This document shows, one piece after another, positions 37,701 to 48,829 of a stretch of DNA of 64,000 nucleotides. Positions within the stretch are counted from its first letter, which is position 1. Every line of letters begins with the position of its first letter. Position numbers and translations under genes: made by a program. This DNA is from Taeniopygia guttata (lineage: Eukaryota > Chordata > Aves > Passeriformes > Estrildidae), in assembly GCF_048771995.1 (NCBI RefSeq), contig NC_133026.1, positions 99,411,501 to 99,475,500 of the forward strand. Reading direction: 5' to 3'. The notes beneath the pieces were generated by a model. The model ran no database searches and was not told the DNA's origin. It saw only the letters and a list, made by a program, of their open reading frames with translations.

Positions 37701-40700
37701 AAATGTAGTTTTGTGGGTTAGAGCAGAGTGACATGTACAACAGCACTGTTTCATCTTTCTTTTAGAAATAACTATTTCAGATTAGTGTATATAATAGGGT
37801 GACACTTAGCCATACTTTGTTCTTTTTCTTAGGGAAGTAGAGTGATTGTTATGGATGGGATTGGGGTAAAAAACCCACACAAAAGAACCCCCCACCAAAC
37901 AAAAGCCCACACAAACAAGCCCCACAGGTCACCTTGTTTGAGGTGACAGAAAAAGGCATTTTTACCTTTTTGAGGTGTAAAGGATGCTTTTATCTGGAAT
38001 GCTCTTTCAGAATGTTGAAGTAGGGAGTATCAATTACTACCTGCATCTAGATTCTTCTTCATTACTACCATCTAGATTCACAAGAAACTATTTCAGCCAT
38101 TACTTGGCATGTGCGTTTAGCTCACCTCTCCAGTTTTCTTCCTAATTTTGTTTCTAAAGTGTTGACTTCTCTTAGTTTTTCGTAGAAATAGAGAAATTAC
38201 TCAAGTGTTACTTACAGATTTCTTATGAAAAATGTCTCCTTCATGATTTTTAAACAAACAGGTCATTTGGTTCATTTGTCAGTTAACTTGCTAATTGAAA
38301 AAATGAGAAGAGCAGTAGGAGAGCAAATGCAAACTCTTTAATGCTTTGCTCCAGACAAAGGGAAGTCCCAGTATATTTATACAGTTTTGAGTTTGATACT
38401 CCTTTTTTCCCCTATGAAATCTTAACGTAAATTCATTTTCCCAATATCGTAGATCACGTTTTGTGTTGTCCTTGTTGAGCACCTAGCCAAAAGACAAAAT
38501 ATTTCGGGAAGATAACTGTGCATCTGAGAATGACTGGACTCATGTTAATATCCACTGCTTTCTGTGAAAGTATTGGCTGTCTTGCAGTACTGAGCATTGA
38601 AGGCACAAGACAAATTGGGAGACTTATTTTTGTCACTGCAGAAACCAGGAAATGTATTATTTTAGTTTCACAATGGAATTTTGTAAGTTGTCTCTCATAA
38701 GAAGCAGAAACAGACTGAACAGATGAAGAACAGTGGAATTTATTTTATCTCATGGCTATATTTTACTGTTGCTGAAGAATAGGTTTTCTGGAATACATTG
38801 ATTTTAAATCCTTTTGTGTTCAGACTTTGACAAGGTTTATGTAGGTGTCAGTCTATGTGGAAAATTTAATAACTGAATTAATTAAAAATTAAAGAACTGA
38901 ATTAATAAATTATTAAAAAATAACTAAAGATTTATAAAATTATTGAGCTAAAATTAGAATCACCATGGCAAGGAGTAGCATTTAACAGCAGGTCTGAAGT
39001 GAGTTCTATAAAAATGTGATCAACATTTCATTTACATACTCTCTTGCTGTTATTTCAGTACTTGCAGTTAGTTGGTTGTGTTAGGAGAGGAACTCTAAAA
39101 GAGCAGTTCTAGAGCAGCTGTATGATTTTGGAATCCTCCTTTTTTACTTAAAAAAGATAGAAGATGTTCCGCAGAAGTCTTGCTAGACATCCTGCTGTAT
39201 GGGTTTTATAGCCTTTTCCAGGAAGGTACGCTTCCTGCTCCTCTCAGTAATGTGGTTAGTATAAACGAGATGTAATACCTCTTGGCATTAAAACTTGCTT
39301 GAAGCAAGAATGCAGAGTGTGTACAATGCTGACATGGGTTTTTTCCAGTCATGTTAATTCTAGCTATCTAATAACTGCTGTCAGACATTGAACTGCATTA
39401 CAAAGAAAGACATTTGGGAGTAAGTAGTAAAGCAAACCAAACATAATACTGGAAGTTTGAGAAGAAGAAGAAAAAAAACCCCACATGTGGTAATAATTGC
39501 AAAGGAGAAAATTACCAACTCAGATAACTGCTTCTGCGTGCACTGTTGGTTTTCATCCAGCTTGAAGCAAGTTACTGAGTTGTTTGTCTTAATGGGAGGT
39601 TAAAAATAGAAAAGAGCTGTTGATTGAGATTGCAGAAATGTGCACTAACTAAGCCAAAGAGGAATGCTTTCTAGTTCTAGTGTTTATTTGTTTTCACTTC
39701 TAGAGTGGTGAGTCCAGGATTATCTCTCATTTTCATTATACTACATGGCCAGACTTCGGAGTTCCTGAATCCCCAGCTTCATTCCTGAACTTCCTCTTTA
39801 AAGTCAGAGAATCTGGTTCACTGAGTCCCGAACACGGACCTGCAGTAGTTCACTGCAGTGCGGGAATAGGACGTTCCGGCACGTTTTCATTAGTAGATAC
39901 TTGTCTTGTTCTGGTAAGTGTTTGTATTTTCTCTGTCACCCCTTCCCTTGTCCTGACACCCTGCCAACCTTCCCAATATGGGCTTTTTGGTCAGAAGGCT
40001 TTACAAACATTGAAATTTGTAAAACTTGAATGTTTGAACATTGAAGTAATGACATTCCAGTGGAAACTTAAATTAAGACATCATGCTTTTTTTTCCCTTC
40101 ACATATTTTGATGGCAAAAACACAGCTCTTGAAATACATTTACAAATTCCTCTTGAAGTACCCCAGGACAATTACATATTCTCAAAGCTTCCTGGAAAGT
40201 AAATTGTAAACATTCTTTTCCTTTTATGTAAGATGTGCTTAGAAAAGGTTGTGGATTGGTTGTTTTTTCCATATGAAAAAAGCTTGTGACTATATATTGA
40301 GATGATTGAATCTGTATTTTTTTTCTCCAGAGCCCTTTTCTTAAGCATGCAGAAAATTGTTATCTGAACTAGGATGAGAACTCAGGCATGCCCCTAATTC
40401 TTCTGCAGTGTGTATTGGAGGGTGGTGCAGAATTTCTCCTGCTGTGCAGCCCTCTGGGTAGTAGGCTTGGCAGCCAGTTTCAGTGCCACGTGAATGTATA
40501 GATTGTTTGCTTATAGTGAACTGCATCATCTGTAATTGCTCATGACATGAGTGTACCTTGAATGTTAAATAATACTTTAAATAAATCAACATTTTTTTTG
40601 GACTTGAAAGTCCAGGCACAGAGTTTTCTCTTTGTGCTTGGTAGTAGTAAAAAGGACAGCACAGGTTTAACTGAAGAAGAATTTCAATTGAATTACAAGA

Positions 40701-43700
40701 GACACATGTTCTGGTTTGGTTAGATCCTCTTAACTTTTTTTTTTAAAACTTATTTTTCTTTGTTTGGTTGGGTTTTTTTTTTGTTTGTTTTAGGCATTTT
40801 GAAAAGCATAGGGGTATATTTTGATGCAAATGTCCTTCAGAAACACCCTGTGAATGTCATGTGGGGACAAGCATGTGCATTGCTTGGGTTCAGGGTTCTC
40901 TTTAAATAAGGAAAATTCTGCTATAGACTGAATTGCTGTTCTATTCAGAAGCAGTAGGAAATATTACTGTACAGCTCTGATTCTTATAGTCCTATTTCAA
41001 AGTCCAAATACAAGCCTAAATAAAATTGAGCATATCTATATATCTTAATTTTAGGAGTTAATATTAAAGGGTACTAATTTATTTGTTTAATACATAATCC
41101 TTGATTTGTTTGTAGTAAGTTTTCATTAGATGGTTTGCATTTTTCTTTCAAAAACAAATTAGAAATAATTTGATATGTTAATCTTCCATGTAACTAATAG
41201 AAGCAAAATATGGAGAAATTAATTTTTAGATTGAATTTTATTACTGATTTTTACTTGTAATTATTTTGTATATACTGTTAACACTTTCAATGTAACTTGC
41301 TTTACAGATGGAGAAAAAAGACCCATTTTCTGTAGATATTAAGAAGGTTTTACTGGATATGAGAAAATATCGAATGGGACTTATTCAGACTCCTGATCAA
41401 CTAAGATTTTCATATATGGCTGTAATAGAAGGAGCAAAATTTATAATGGGGGATTCAACTATACAGGTAAATATTCTGCTCCATGTATTTGAACAGCAGA
41501 TTGCAACAGTAGTAAAACATAAGCTCCAGATTATTTTAAAACATGTAATTTTGTGGGATTTAAATAATTAGCCTTTTTCAGTAGATGCCTAAGACGTATC
41601 AAAGGGTATCTCTTCAGTGCCTTCTATCAAACTAAACTTTTAACCATGTGTATATGTCCCCTCTTAGTAAAAATATGAAAATGCTTTGTCTGTCCAAATG
41701 TTTAAAAAGAAAAAAAAAGGTTGTTGATGTTTTCAATACTAAAACGAGAAAGTAATGTCCAGGATCACTTTGAAGATAGCAAGGATATTTTTTAGACTTT
41801 CTTGATCTTTGCTATTTTTCTAGCAGGTAAGTTGCCTGATGCTACAGATAATATTTATTAGTAAAGTTGCTTTGTTTCTTCATAGCCTTTAAAATTTGTG
41901 TTACAGTTAGTACGATTTAGCCAAATTTGGGTGCAAAGAAATTACCAAATCTCACTGTTTTATTAGTGTGGCTTGCAGACACTTAACAGCTTTGTTAAGT
42001 AGCTGGGCCTAGGTGGGAGGGAGAACTGGGAAAAAAGGCTTTGAAAAACATTTAATTCTGCTTTCATATACTAGGGCTCTTTTATTTTGTTGATTTCTTG
42101 AAATTACAAATAGAGCAGATAAGCTAAAATGCATTTCCTTTCTTTGTGGTATTGCTAGTGGTCTGATTCTTCCCTTAAGAAATGTGTTCTCCTTGTTTTT
42201 AGAAACGCTGGAAGGAGCTCTCTAAGGAGGACCAAGCGCCAAGTTCAGAGCAGTCTCCTCCACACCCAACCAAAATAACCACAGAGAAGTACAATGGGAA
42301 CAGCATAGGCCTGGAGAACAATGATCAGATGGAGAAAATAAACACTGACCTGTCCACTAAGGTTCAAGATATCACAGATGGGAACATTGAAAAGTAGGCA
42401 AGATAAAGAAACTTTAAAAAGGCAGATAGACTCTCTCAAAAGACTTAATTATTAGGCTGCTTTTCTTACTGTAAAAACATTCAAGATCGTTCTGCAGTAG
42501 CAAGGGAGAACAGGTGGTATTTGACAGTCTTATTTAATGATTTAGTGAAACTACCACCTCAATGATTCCTTGTGATTTGGTTTTACTGTTCAGAAGTCAA
42601 GAGAAAAAAAGCAAGTGTCTCTAACTGAAGCAGCTAGATCTCACACTTTTCTTAACAGATTGTCAGTGAACTCCACTGTGAAGTGTGAATGAGGTCCTAA
42701 AGTTGTCCAGCATAATTTCATACTGATTTTTAAATACAATGCTAACTTTTGTTTCAAAAATTACATGGTTCCTCAGAAACACAAAGGTTTTATCACATAC
42801 CACTTTCTGTGTCATGGTTGAAATTGTATTATTGGAGCCATGTATTACCCTCTGTTCGTGTTAAATCTACCTGCTGTGAGTAGTTTCCTGTGGTTTAGCT
42901 GTGAAATTGCCTTTCTTTTAGGAGAAATGATGCCTCAGCTAGGAGGCACAGTGTCATTTGGACCTTCCCATATGTGGATTGCCAAATGTTGATCCATAGC
43001 CAGAGATCCAGAAACTGGGTCAGGGCTGTGCCAAGCTGAGCCATGTGGTGCACAGGAGGCAGGATGTGTCCCAAACGGCTGCAGCCCGAGATGAGACACA
43101 GCAGTTCAATGTAGATAGGCTGGAATTGCAAAATAACTGCTGGCTCACCAAATGCCCCAGTGAGTTTCTTTCTGTGTCTTCATGTGTGCTTTGAGAGAGA
43201 ATGACAGCAATTCTGTAGTTGTTTGAAGGAGCCCTTCACTAGAAGGAGTGAGGCTATGGGTGTATGTGTTAGAAGTCAATCTAAGTTGGTTTTTGTGTCA
43301 GAGTTATGCTGTCTTAGAGATTTCGAGGGCACTTTTGGAGACCTGAATTACAAAGTTGTCCTGCTAGTGTGACACACAGAACTTGGCCTTATTGTGTGTC
43401 CTTTATCAAGATCTGGTTTGCATCTTGAGATGACTACTATTAAACTTACATGCAGTCCTGAGTAGGGGTTAGGGGCTGGAGTCAGTGTATCATTGAGGCT
43501 GCTGTGAACTCTGCATTGGAGGTGCCCGTGTAAATACAGTGGCGCTTGCATGTGGCACCTGGCACTACATATAAAGGCAGCCTCCGCACAAAACATCTCA
43601 GCCACTAAATGGGGCACAGACAGGGGTGAAAGACTCGGCTCAGATAATTAACTAATTCTGTTCTCTCTCAAACTCATAGATGAAGTACCGTGTACATCTT

Positions 43701-46700
43701 TACATCTGTCATTTACTTCTTTGTGGGGCTTCACTATCTGAAACTCTACATCAAGGTGGTTTAAACATAATAAAAGATTGTTTGGTTTGAATTTTATATA
43801 CTGCTGCCATATGCTGCTGGTGGGTTAACTATTGGGAGTGTTGGAAAGAGGTTTGTTTTAATATTATAGTAGCCTTTTTTCCTTTTCTTCAGTGTAAGAT
43901 TCACCTTTTTTTCTTTTTAAGTTCTGTCCGAAAACGACTGCGGGAGGATAGAAGAGCAAACACAGCACAGAAGCTGCAGCAGATGAAGCAGAAGCTAAAT
44001 GAGACTGAAAGAAAAAGAAAAAGGTGGTTATACTGGAAACCTATTCTCACTAAGATTGGGTTTGGTGCACTGATTTTAGTTGCTTTTTTTTGCTGGAAAA
44101 TGTATTCTCAAGAACATTCCTTGTAAGTGAACAGTAAGTGTGACTGCTCCAATAGCTGATTTTGCTGGAAGGTAATGAGTAGGGGTGTGACTTTAAGCAT
44201 AAACTCCTTATTCCTGGAATGGGTACAGACTGTTACATACAATAGAGAAGTGATGTAAACTTGATCTCATGTCGACATCTCAGGACTTTCCGCTGCAGGT
44301 ACTTAGAAAAATGAACTGCTGCCCCCCACAGAATTGATGGATTTTGTTTAATATGAGCAGGTCCAAAGTTGCTGCAATTGTTTATACACTTTTTAGCATG
44401 GTGTTCTACCAGATCTTGAACAAATGCTGAACCATGGAGGTTTAGCTACTGAAGGCTGTCTGGATTTAAATTTACATGCCTGACATAAGCAATAAACAGT
44501 GTTGTATCATTTACATTATTAATGCAAAGAAGTTATACTTAAATTGTAATGTGTAATGTACTAGTGACATGAACATAAACATTTTATATTCTTATGACCT
44601 AGGATAAATATATTTTATAATTGCATATTTAATCTTTTTGTAGTTCACTGTACTTTTAAAAGATCAGTTTGTACAAATTTCTGACCAAAAGAATTTAATT
44701 TTGAAACTAAATGTAATTATAATTTGTGCATGAAAAGAATAGTGCAGCCATTCCCCATATTCGACTCTCCAGTTTGAAATGAGCAGCTAGGGGTCTGATG
44801 AAGCACTTGCCAATTTCTACTATGTTAATTTGCATTCCTTATTTATTTTTTGTAGTTTTCATTATTTAAGACGTGGAATTTTTTTTAAGGTTTTGAGAAC
44901 TTAGCCCCCACTGAAAGTCATACTGTTGATTAATGTATTCAGACTTCAGCTACTGTTTGAAGGCCAACATTGTTCAAGTTCTGACATTCCATTAAATGTA
45001 AAACATATTTTGTGTGTCTACAGATTTTAATTGCTAGAAAGAATAAAATTAATCAGTAATAGTTGTAGAAAGCACATCAAAGGAAACGGTAGTTGAACTT
45101 CCAAGGGTGGCTCTAATAGAAAAGAAATGTTGGTAGTGTTCTGCCATACCCAGTGTTTTCAGCTGTATGAGCCACTTTGGTAGCTTCACAAAGTCTAGAG
45201 CTGCTTTTCAGGTTCCCCAGCACTGTATTAGACATGCTAGTAAAACACATAAAGACTAATATTTTGGGAGTATCTATGCTAAAGCCCCTTTAAAATGGAG
45301 CACTCCCTTTCCATTACTTGAATAGTTACACTTTCTACATAGTAATTCAACACAAACCACTTTCTGCCCTTTAAATTACCTTTGAATACAGAGATGTATA
45401 GCTGAATGTAGCTTGTTGTTCAAGCTAGGATCTAGTAGTTTGTAGGATTGGATTGTACTTTGAAATGGGAATTTTATTTATTCAAGCATTGCCTTGTTGG
45501 GTAACTTCAAAGAAGTTATGTTTTCTCCTTCCGTTTTCTAAGCTTGGTTGTTTTCTGTTGGGCGTGGGGTCTAAGGGGTTTTCTTCCACTCCCCTCCCCC
45601 ATTTTGTAAAGCACTTCTTGGATTTACTGCTGAAAAATACTCAAAGAGCTGGATGATTATTTGCTCCTTATTCAAAAGAATTTACTTCAAAGTTTTCCAG
45701 TATGTCCAAGCTTGGTAGTAACATACAAGGCATGGGGCCCAATTACTCTGACATTTACTACACGAAGCTAAGTGCAGTTTACTCTTTAAAATTCTCATTT
45801 CGCAATAGCTAATACTATTCTGGACTACGGTCTTTGTATAGTAAACAAACGGTGAAGGGTCCAGATGAGGAAAACAAGTGTAGTTTCATGGAGTACTGGA
45901 TTTGGGAAGTTGTATGTCAGTAGAATAAGACAGTTTGCTCCATGGCATTGCTGACCAACTGTGCAGCTTGAATAGCAAAATGACTGCTGGGACACAGCAC
46001 AGGCAGGCAGCTCATTTATTTTAAGACATTTCACAATTTTTACAACCACAGTAACTTTTAGCCAGCAAGAAGACTGTCAGAAGATTTTTTTTTTTCCTCC
46101 TTTAAATTGAGGATAGGTTTTTCAGTATCAGCTGTAATTGCTAGTAGGTGTAAATGTATGTGCCTTATAAAGATATTTTGGTTATGGAAAAATACATGGA
46201 ATGTAATTTAAATGCTTTTGTAACAGAAATATTCCAGATTTTATTCTAGATACTTAAAAGCAGCTAAGGAAAAAGTGCAGGCGAAACTTGGACTGATACC
46301 ACACTGTTATTTATTGCCCTTCTTTTGGCATGAGGACGATTTCCTGGGCTGCCAGTATCCTACAGGCACTGAGCTCTAACCACAGCTTGTCAAGTTGTCA
46401 CTTGATTTTTTTTTTTTTTTCCTGATTCCATCTTCTAAATTCTAGCTTTTCAATTTTCTTGATCCTGAGTAAGCATTCCTCAGTTCAGGGTGGGGCAGGG
46501 CAGGGGGCAGCCAATTCAGATCACCTCATACTCTGTTACCTTCTTGATGCAATAAAGCAGGACTTGCACATTCAGCAGTTGTTCTGTAAAAGTTTGGTTT
46601 TGTAATTGCAAGTACCTTGGGAGTCTTAAATGTTAATAATTTAAGGAGGATGAACCAGTACAAGCCTTGGACAAAACTATTTTGAACAGTGAATTGTTTA

Positions 46701-48566
46701 TGATAGTCTGAGAATAGTAAGGAAAATCAAATTATTGGTCTCTTTTTACATTCCAGGAAATAATTTGGATAAAAATCTTCTTTCTGGTCCATCAATAATC
46801 CTTAAAACCCAAAATCTGGAGGATTGTTTTCCTTGCTGCACACTAAGCCCTTGTGATACTTTGTTATTCTGGAGGATTTAAATTTTGCAGCATTTTTGCA
46901 CATCTTGGATGTTTAATAGGAACAAATATGGGCCAAAAGGAAAAACTGTCAATCCCAGTCATCTCTATCATAGGAAATGCTTAAAGGGTGAAATTGAAGG
47001 ACATGCCTTCTGATCCCTCTCCTCTTCCCCTCTCCAGTTTCTGGCAAACTGGTGCCTGGTCTCATGCTAATTTTAAAATGTCGTTGGGCTTGATTCAAAA
47101 TTGGTTTTGGTTTGGTTCATGTTAGTTTTCCCCCTTCTCTGGAAATGCATCATTCAAAATATTTGATGCATAGTGATTAAATGTTTGACTCTCAGATGAA
47201 CACTTGTGTACAAATCACGCACGTTTTCATAAATAAATACCTAGCAAACATTTGCACCTCCACTGCAAGGGGTTTGCAAGATTGGAACTAATCCTCTAGG
47301 TTTCCTATTTGGGTTCTTGGTGCAGGGACAGTCCACTTAGTGACGGTACATCTGTATTTTTTTTGAAATGTATTAAGTAAAATAATTCAGTGTGAAATAG
47401 CAATTTGGAAAAAACCTCTGGATTTGTTATGCAAGTGAGATGTTGCCAGTGAAATGTGGCTTATTCTGTTAAACCTTGAGTAATATGGTTTACTGACATC
47501 AGTTTATGTCCCCCTGAAAAGGGAAGAGGCATAAATGTGTATGCATGTATGTGTGACTGGATCATGCAGGCGATGAAAAAGCCTGGTTAGCTTTATGTTT
47601 ATTGAATGTAAACCAAATTATTTAGTTTGCTGTTTGGCATTATAGTAAAACCTGAGACACTTGAGGACTGCACGAGAAACTAAATTAACAGTGACAAAAG
47701 AGGAAGTCTTCTGCAGGGCTGAGTGGCTTAAGCCAGAGGATGGTATTTGCAAAGGTGATGTGACACACAGTAGTCTTCCTGGGCCTTTTTGTTTGCCCCC
47801 AAAGTTTTAAGTCAGTCTTTCATTTTTATGTACAAAAAATAAACGTGTTCAAAATTGCATCTCTGTCTGAGTCTTTATTTAAATTGGAAGGATAAAAACT
47901 TGGAAGCCCTCTTTCAATGTGTCATAACTGGTGGAGAAAAGCTGCTTTATGAATCAGTGTAGTGCTTGCAGAACTCAGACTCATTTTACCTGTAGTAGCT
48001 CAGGGATGTGGTGCTGTAAACACCAAGGTCTCTTTCTGTAGATTCGAGTAGAGCCTTCCCTTGCCTAAAAAGAAAATATCCAGTGCTGGGGTGTCTTTCT
48101 CACTACAGGAAATCTTTGCCTAGAAACAGTTACTTTCGAGCTGCTGTAGCTGGATTGGCCTCCTGTAGCATCACCTCTATGAGAGGTGATGAGTTTTGAG
48201 ATGCAGCCTGCCATAGTCCCTCTGAGGCCTAAGGAGACTTCTGCAGTGCTTTTGGTTACATGTGTGAGGAAGTGGTTTGCTGGACTGAGACCTGTACTTG
48301 AAACTCTCCAGCAAGGATGTGCCTTATACTGTAACATGGAAATACCTTCTGGAAAAGCAACGGCTTTCCTAGAGTACTTGCTCAGAGGCAGTAGTTGCTC
48401 CAGGGAACACATGAGAAGCTGTTTGGTGTTGCCAGTGAGCTTCAAACCTGCTGTCAGTTCTTAGCTCTTTTTTTTTTTTGTTGTTGTTTTTTATCCCCGT
48501 ATTCTGTACTGAATCGGTGACTTTCTTTTGGTTGTATGTCGCAGGCCGAGACTGACTGACACCTAA
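22162..48566 (+). CDS. PTPN2: PTPN2, T-cell protein tyrosine phosphatase (TC-PTP), complete; TC45-type frame
   Basis: Non-receptor tyrosine phosphatase that removes phosphate from JAK1/3, STATs and receptor kinases (family knowledge). Coding exons: 22162-22230, 24795-24885, 32360-32460, 33102-33200, 34346-34483, 39704-39913, 41308-41466, 42203-42393, 43922-44023, 48545-48566. All are GT-AG and in phase, giving 393 residues (human TC45 387). Visible motifs: pTyr loop NRNRYRD with Tyr48, WPD loop [10 protein letters not shown] with Asp183, signature [10 protein letters not shown] with Cys217 and Arg223, and Q-loop QTPDQ near 263-267. The C-terminus carries basic clusters RKRLREDRR (356-364) and ERKRKR, the bipartite nuclear signal, then PRLTDT. 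The ATG follows GCCGCCATCGCC and gives the family-length N-terminus. The N-terminal helix ([10 protein letters not shown]) differs from the human TQRRWQPLYL that I recall. PTPN1 is excluded by the C-terminal tails and the neighbours. Confidence 0.97.
22552..22595. repeat. GGGCC / CAGCC pentamer array
   Basis: Four GGGCC-type units followed directly by about five CAGCC units, in the CpG island just inside PTPN2 intron 1. It is G-rich on one strand and could form structured RNA or DNA. Confidence 0.85.
23115..23282 (+). mobile_element. CR1 LINE 3' end fragment
   Basis: Contains CTGACAGAGTTCAGGAAGGG, GCTTTCAGGCACATGGTGTG, GGAGTTGGACTTGATGGTC and GTGGGTCCCTTCCAGGTCAG, then a degraded tail GTGATTCGGTGTGATG. 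This is a short 3' piece of a CR1 subfamily distinct from the promoter copies. Confidence 0.85.
24886..32359 (+). other. PTPN2 intron 2
   Basis: The largest intron (about 7.5 kb), with donor GTGAGT and acceptor GAATTTTAG. It is mostly AT-rich unique sequence. A more GC-rich patch at about 25680-26240 carries frames of 102-117 codons on both strands, without splice or family support, and a 65-bp inverted-repeat segment at 25806-25870. No RNA gene was recognised. Confidence 0.8.
25806..25870. repeat. 65-bp segment with 10-bp terminal inverted repeats, possible ancient repeat
   Basis: GAGAAGTGCT at 25806-25815 and its exact reverse complement AGCACTTCTC at 25861-25870 flank a 45-bp middle containing CCAGTTGAAAGTTGTGG. 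This resembles the self-complementary 'gtgctgagcac...agcacttctcaaaat' ancient interspersed repeat that I recall from turtle and bird genomes. The family assignment is from memory and uncertain. Confidence 0.4.
32461..34345 (+). other. PTPN2 introns 3 and 4
   Basis: Intron 3 (32461-33101) and intron 4 (33201-34345) flank the 99-bp exon 4, which encodes [20 protein letters not shown] onward. They are AT-rich with nothing else recognised, apart from a GTGTAGTTAAnGTAACAGTG-like word occurring twice near 33310-33352. Confidence 0.8.
35871..35901. mobile_element. 31-bp LTR-terminus remnant (endogenous retrovirus-type fossil)
   Basis: Begins TGTCCTGGTT and ends AACCCAGGACA, the TG...CA inverted ends of avian ERV LTRs that start TGTCCTGGTT. 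It is flanked by a direct 5-bp duplication, GTCAT at 35866-35870 and at 35902-35906. Only the two tips remain, so it is a broken relic without internal parts. Family and age cannot be judged from 31 bp. The palindrome and duplication are seen directly; the LTR origin is inference. Confidence 0.5.
36948..37031. repeat. AT-rich microsatellite flanked by a 20-bp direct repeat
   Basis: AGTCAAAATATTGTTTAAGT at 36948-36967 recurs as AGTCAAAGTATTGTTTAAGT at 37012-37031 with one mismatch. Between them lies a (TA)n run at about 36971-37001. It looks like local slippage or duplication. Confidence 0.8.
39914..43921 (+). other. PTPN2 introns 6-8
   Basis: Intron 6 is 39914-41307, intron 7 is 41467-42202 and intron 8 is 42394-43921. 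The intron 8 donor is GTAGGC, weaker than the other donors in the gene. Reading past it meets an in-frame TAG at once, so retention would truncate the protein before the nuclear signal. No repeat or second gene was recognised. Confidence 0.8.
44024..44126 (+). CDS. PTPN2: PTPN2 alternative C-terminus: TC48-type membrane tail (read-through of exon 9)
   Basis: If the donor after 44023 (AG|GTGG) is not used, the frame continues from ERKRKR into [20 protein letters not shown], then [13 protein letters not shown] and a stop at 44124-44126. This gives a 420-residue protein (human TC48 is 415). The segment [13 protein letters not shown] is strongly hydrophobic and matches the tail anchor that targets the 48-kDa human form to the ER. 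Choice between this tail and the PRLTDT exon therefore decides ER versus nuclear location. The existence of the two human forms is established; their use in this species is inferred from conservation of both ends. Confidence 0.93.
44491..44496 (+). terminator. Poly(A) signal candidate, proximal, PTPN2 TC48 form
   Basis: AATAAA about 365 bp after the TC48 stop codon, which would give a short 3' UTR. Confidence 0.5.
47838..47843 (+). terminator. Poly(A) signal candidate, distal, PTPN2 TC48 form
   Basis: AATAAA followed within 50 bp by a T- and TG-rich stretch, the usual downstream element. It would give a 3' UTR of about 3.7 kb. Confidence 0.5.
48545..48566 (+). CDS. PTPN2: PTPN2 terminal coding exon for the TC45 form (PRLTDT-stop)
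   Basis: After the acceptor TATGTCGCAG, the bases G CCG AGA CTG ACT GAC ACC TAA complete the AGG codon split at 44022-44023 and encode Pro-Arg-Leu-Thr-Asp-Thr-stop. This is exactly the human TC45 ending, about 4.5 kb beyond the TC48 stop. The exon continues as 3' UTR to a poly(A) signal at 48824. Confidence 0.95.
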
Positions 48567-48823
48567 GCCTTCGAGACTTGTGAATATTCTGCAGCTATAA
48601 ACTGCAAATTATTGACATGCAAAGCGAGACATGACCCCCCCCCCTCTTCGGGAACAAAAAGTGAGGTCTGTTAAGTACCAAGAAGACCTCAGTTATCTGT
48701 TTACAGCGTAAACTGCACCGAGGGGATGAAGACCACCAGCAGCGTGTGCTACTTTGCAAAACGAAATAATTTGCCATCTTGTGTTTTTATAATGCCTGTA
48801 TTAATGTAGAAAGATGTAAAAGA

Positions 48824-48829
48824 AATAAA
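48824..48829 (+). terminator. Poly(A) signal, PTPN2 TC45 form
   Basis: AATAAA about 260 bp after the PRLTDT stop, followed by a T-rich stretch (TTTTGTTTTGT). This gives a compact last exon of about 48545-48850. Confidence 0.7.

Larger units (their letters stand above)
34484..39703 (+). other. PTPN2 intron 5
   Basis: About 5.2 kb, with donor GTAAGC and acceptor CACTTCTAG. It contains a 31-bp LTR-terminus remnant at 35871-35901 and an AT-rich microsatellite flanked by a 20-bp direct repeat at 36948-37031. Otherwise it is unique AT-rich DNA with no supported exon. Confidence 0.8.
44127..48544 (+). other. PTPN2 TC48-form 3' UTR and TC45-form intron 9
   Basis: For the membrane-tail form this is 3' UTR up to one of several poly(A) signals; for the nuclear form 44024-48544 is intron. 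AATAAA occurs at 44491-44496, 45042-45047, 46551-46556 and 47838-47843. The last is followed by TG-rich sequence. Frames here (up to 126 codons near 48065-48445) match no known protein. Confidence 0.75.
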
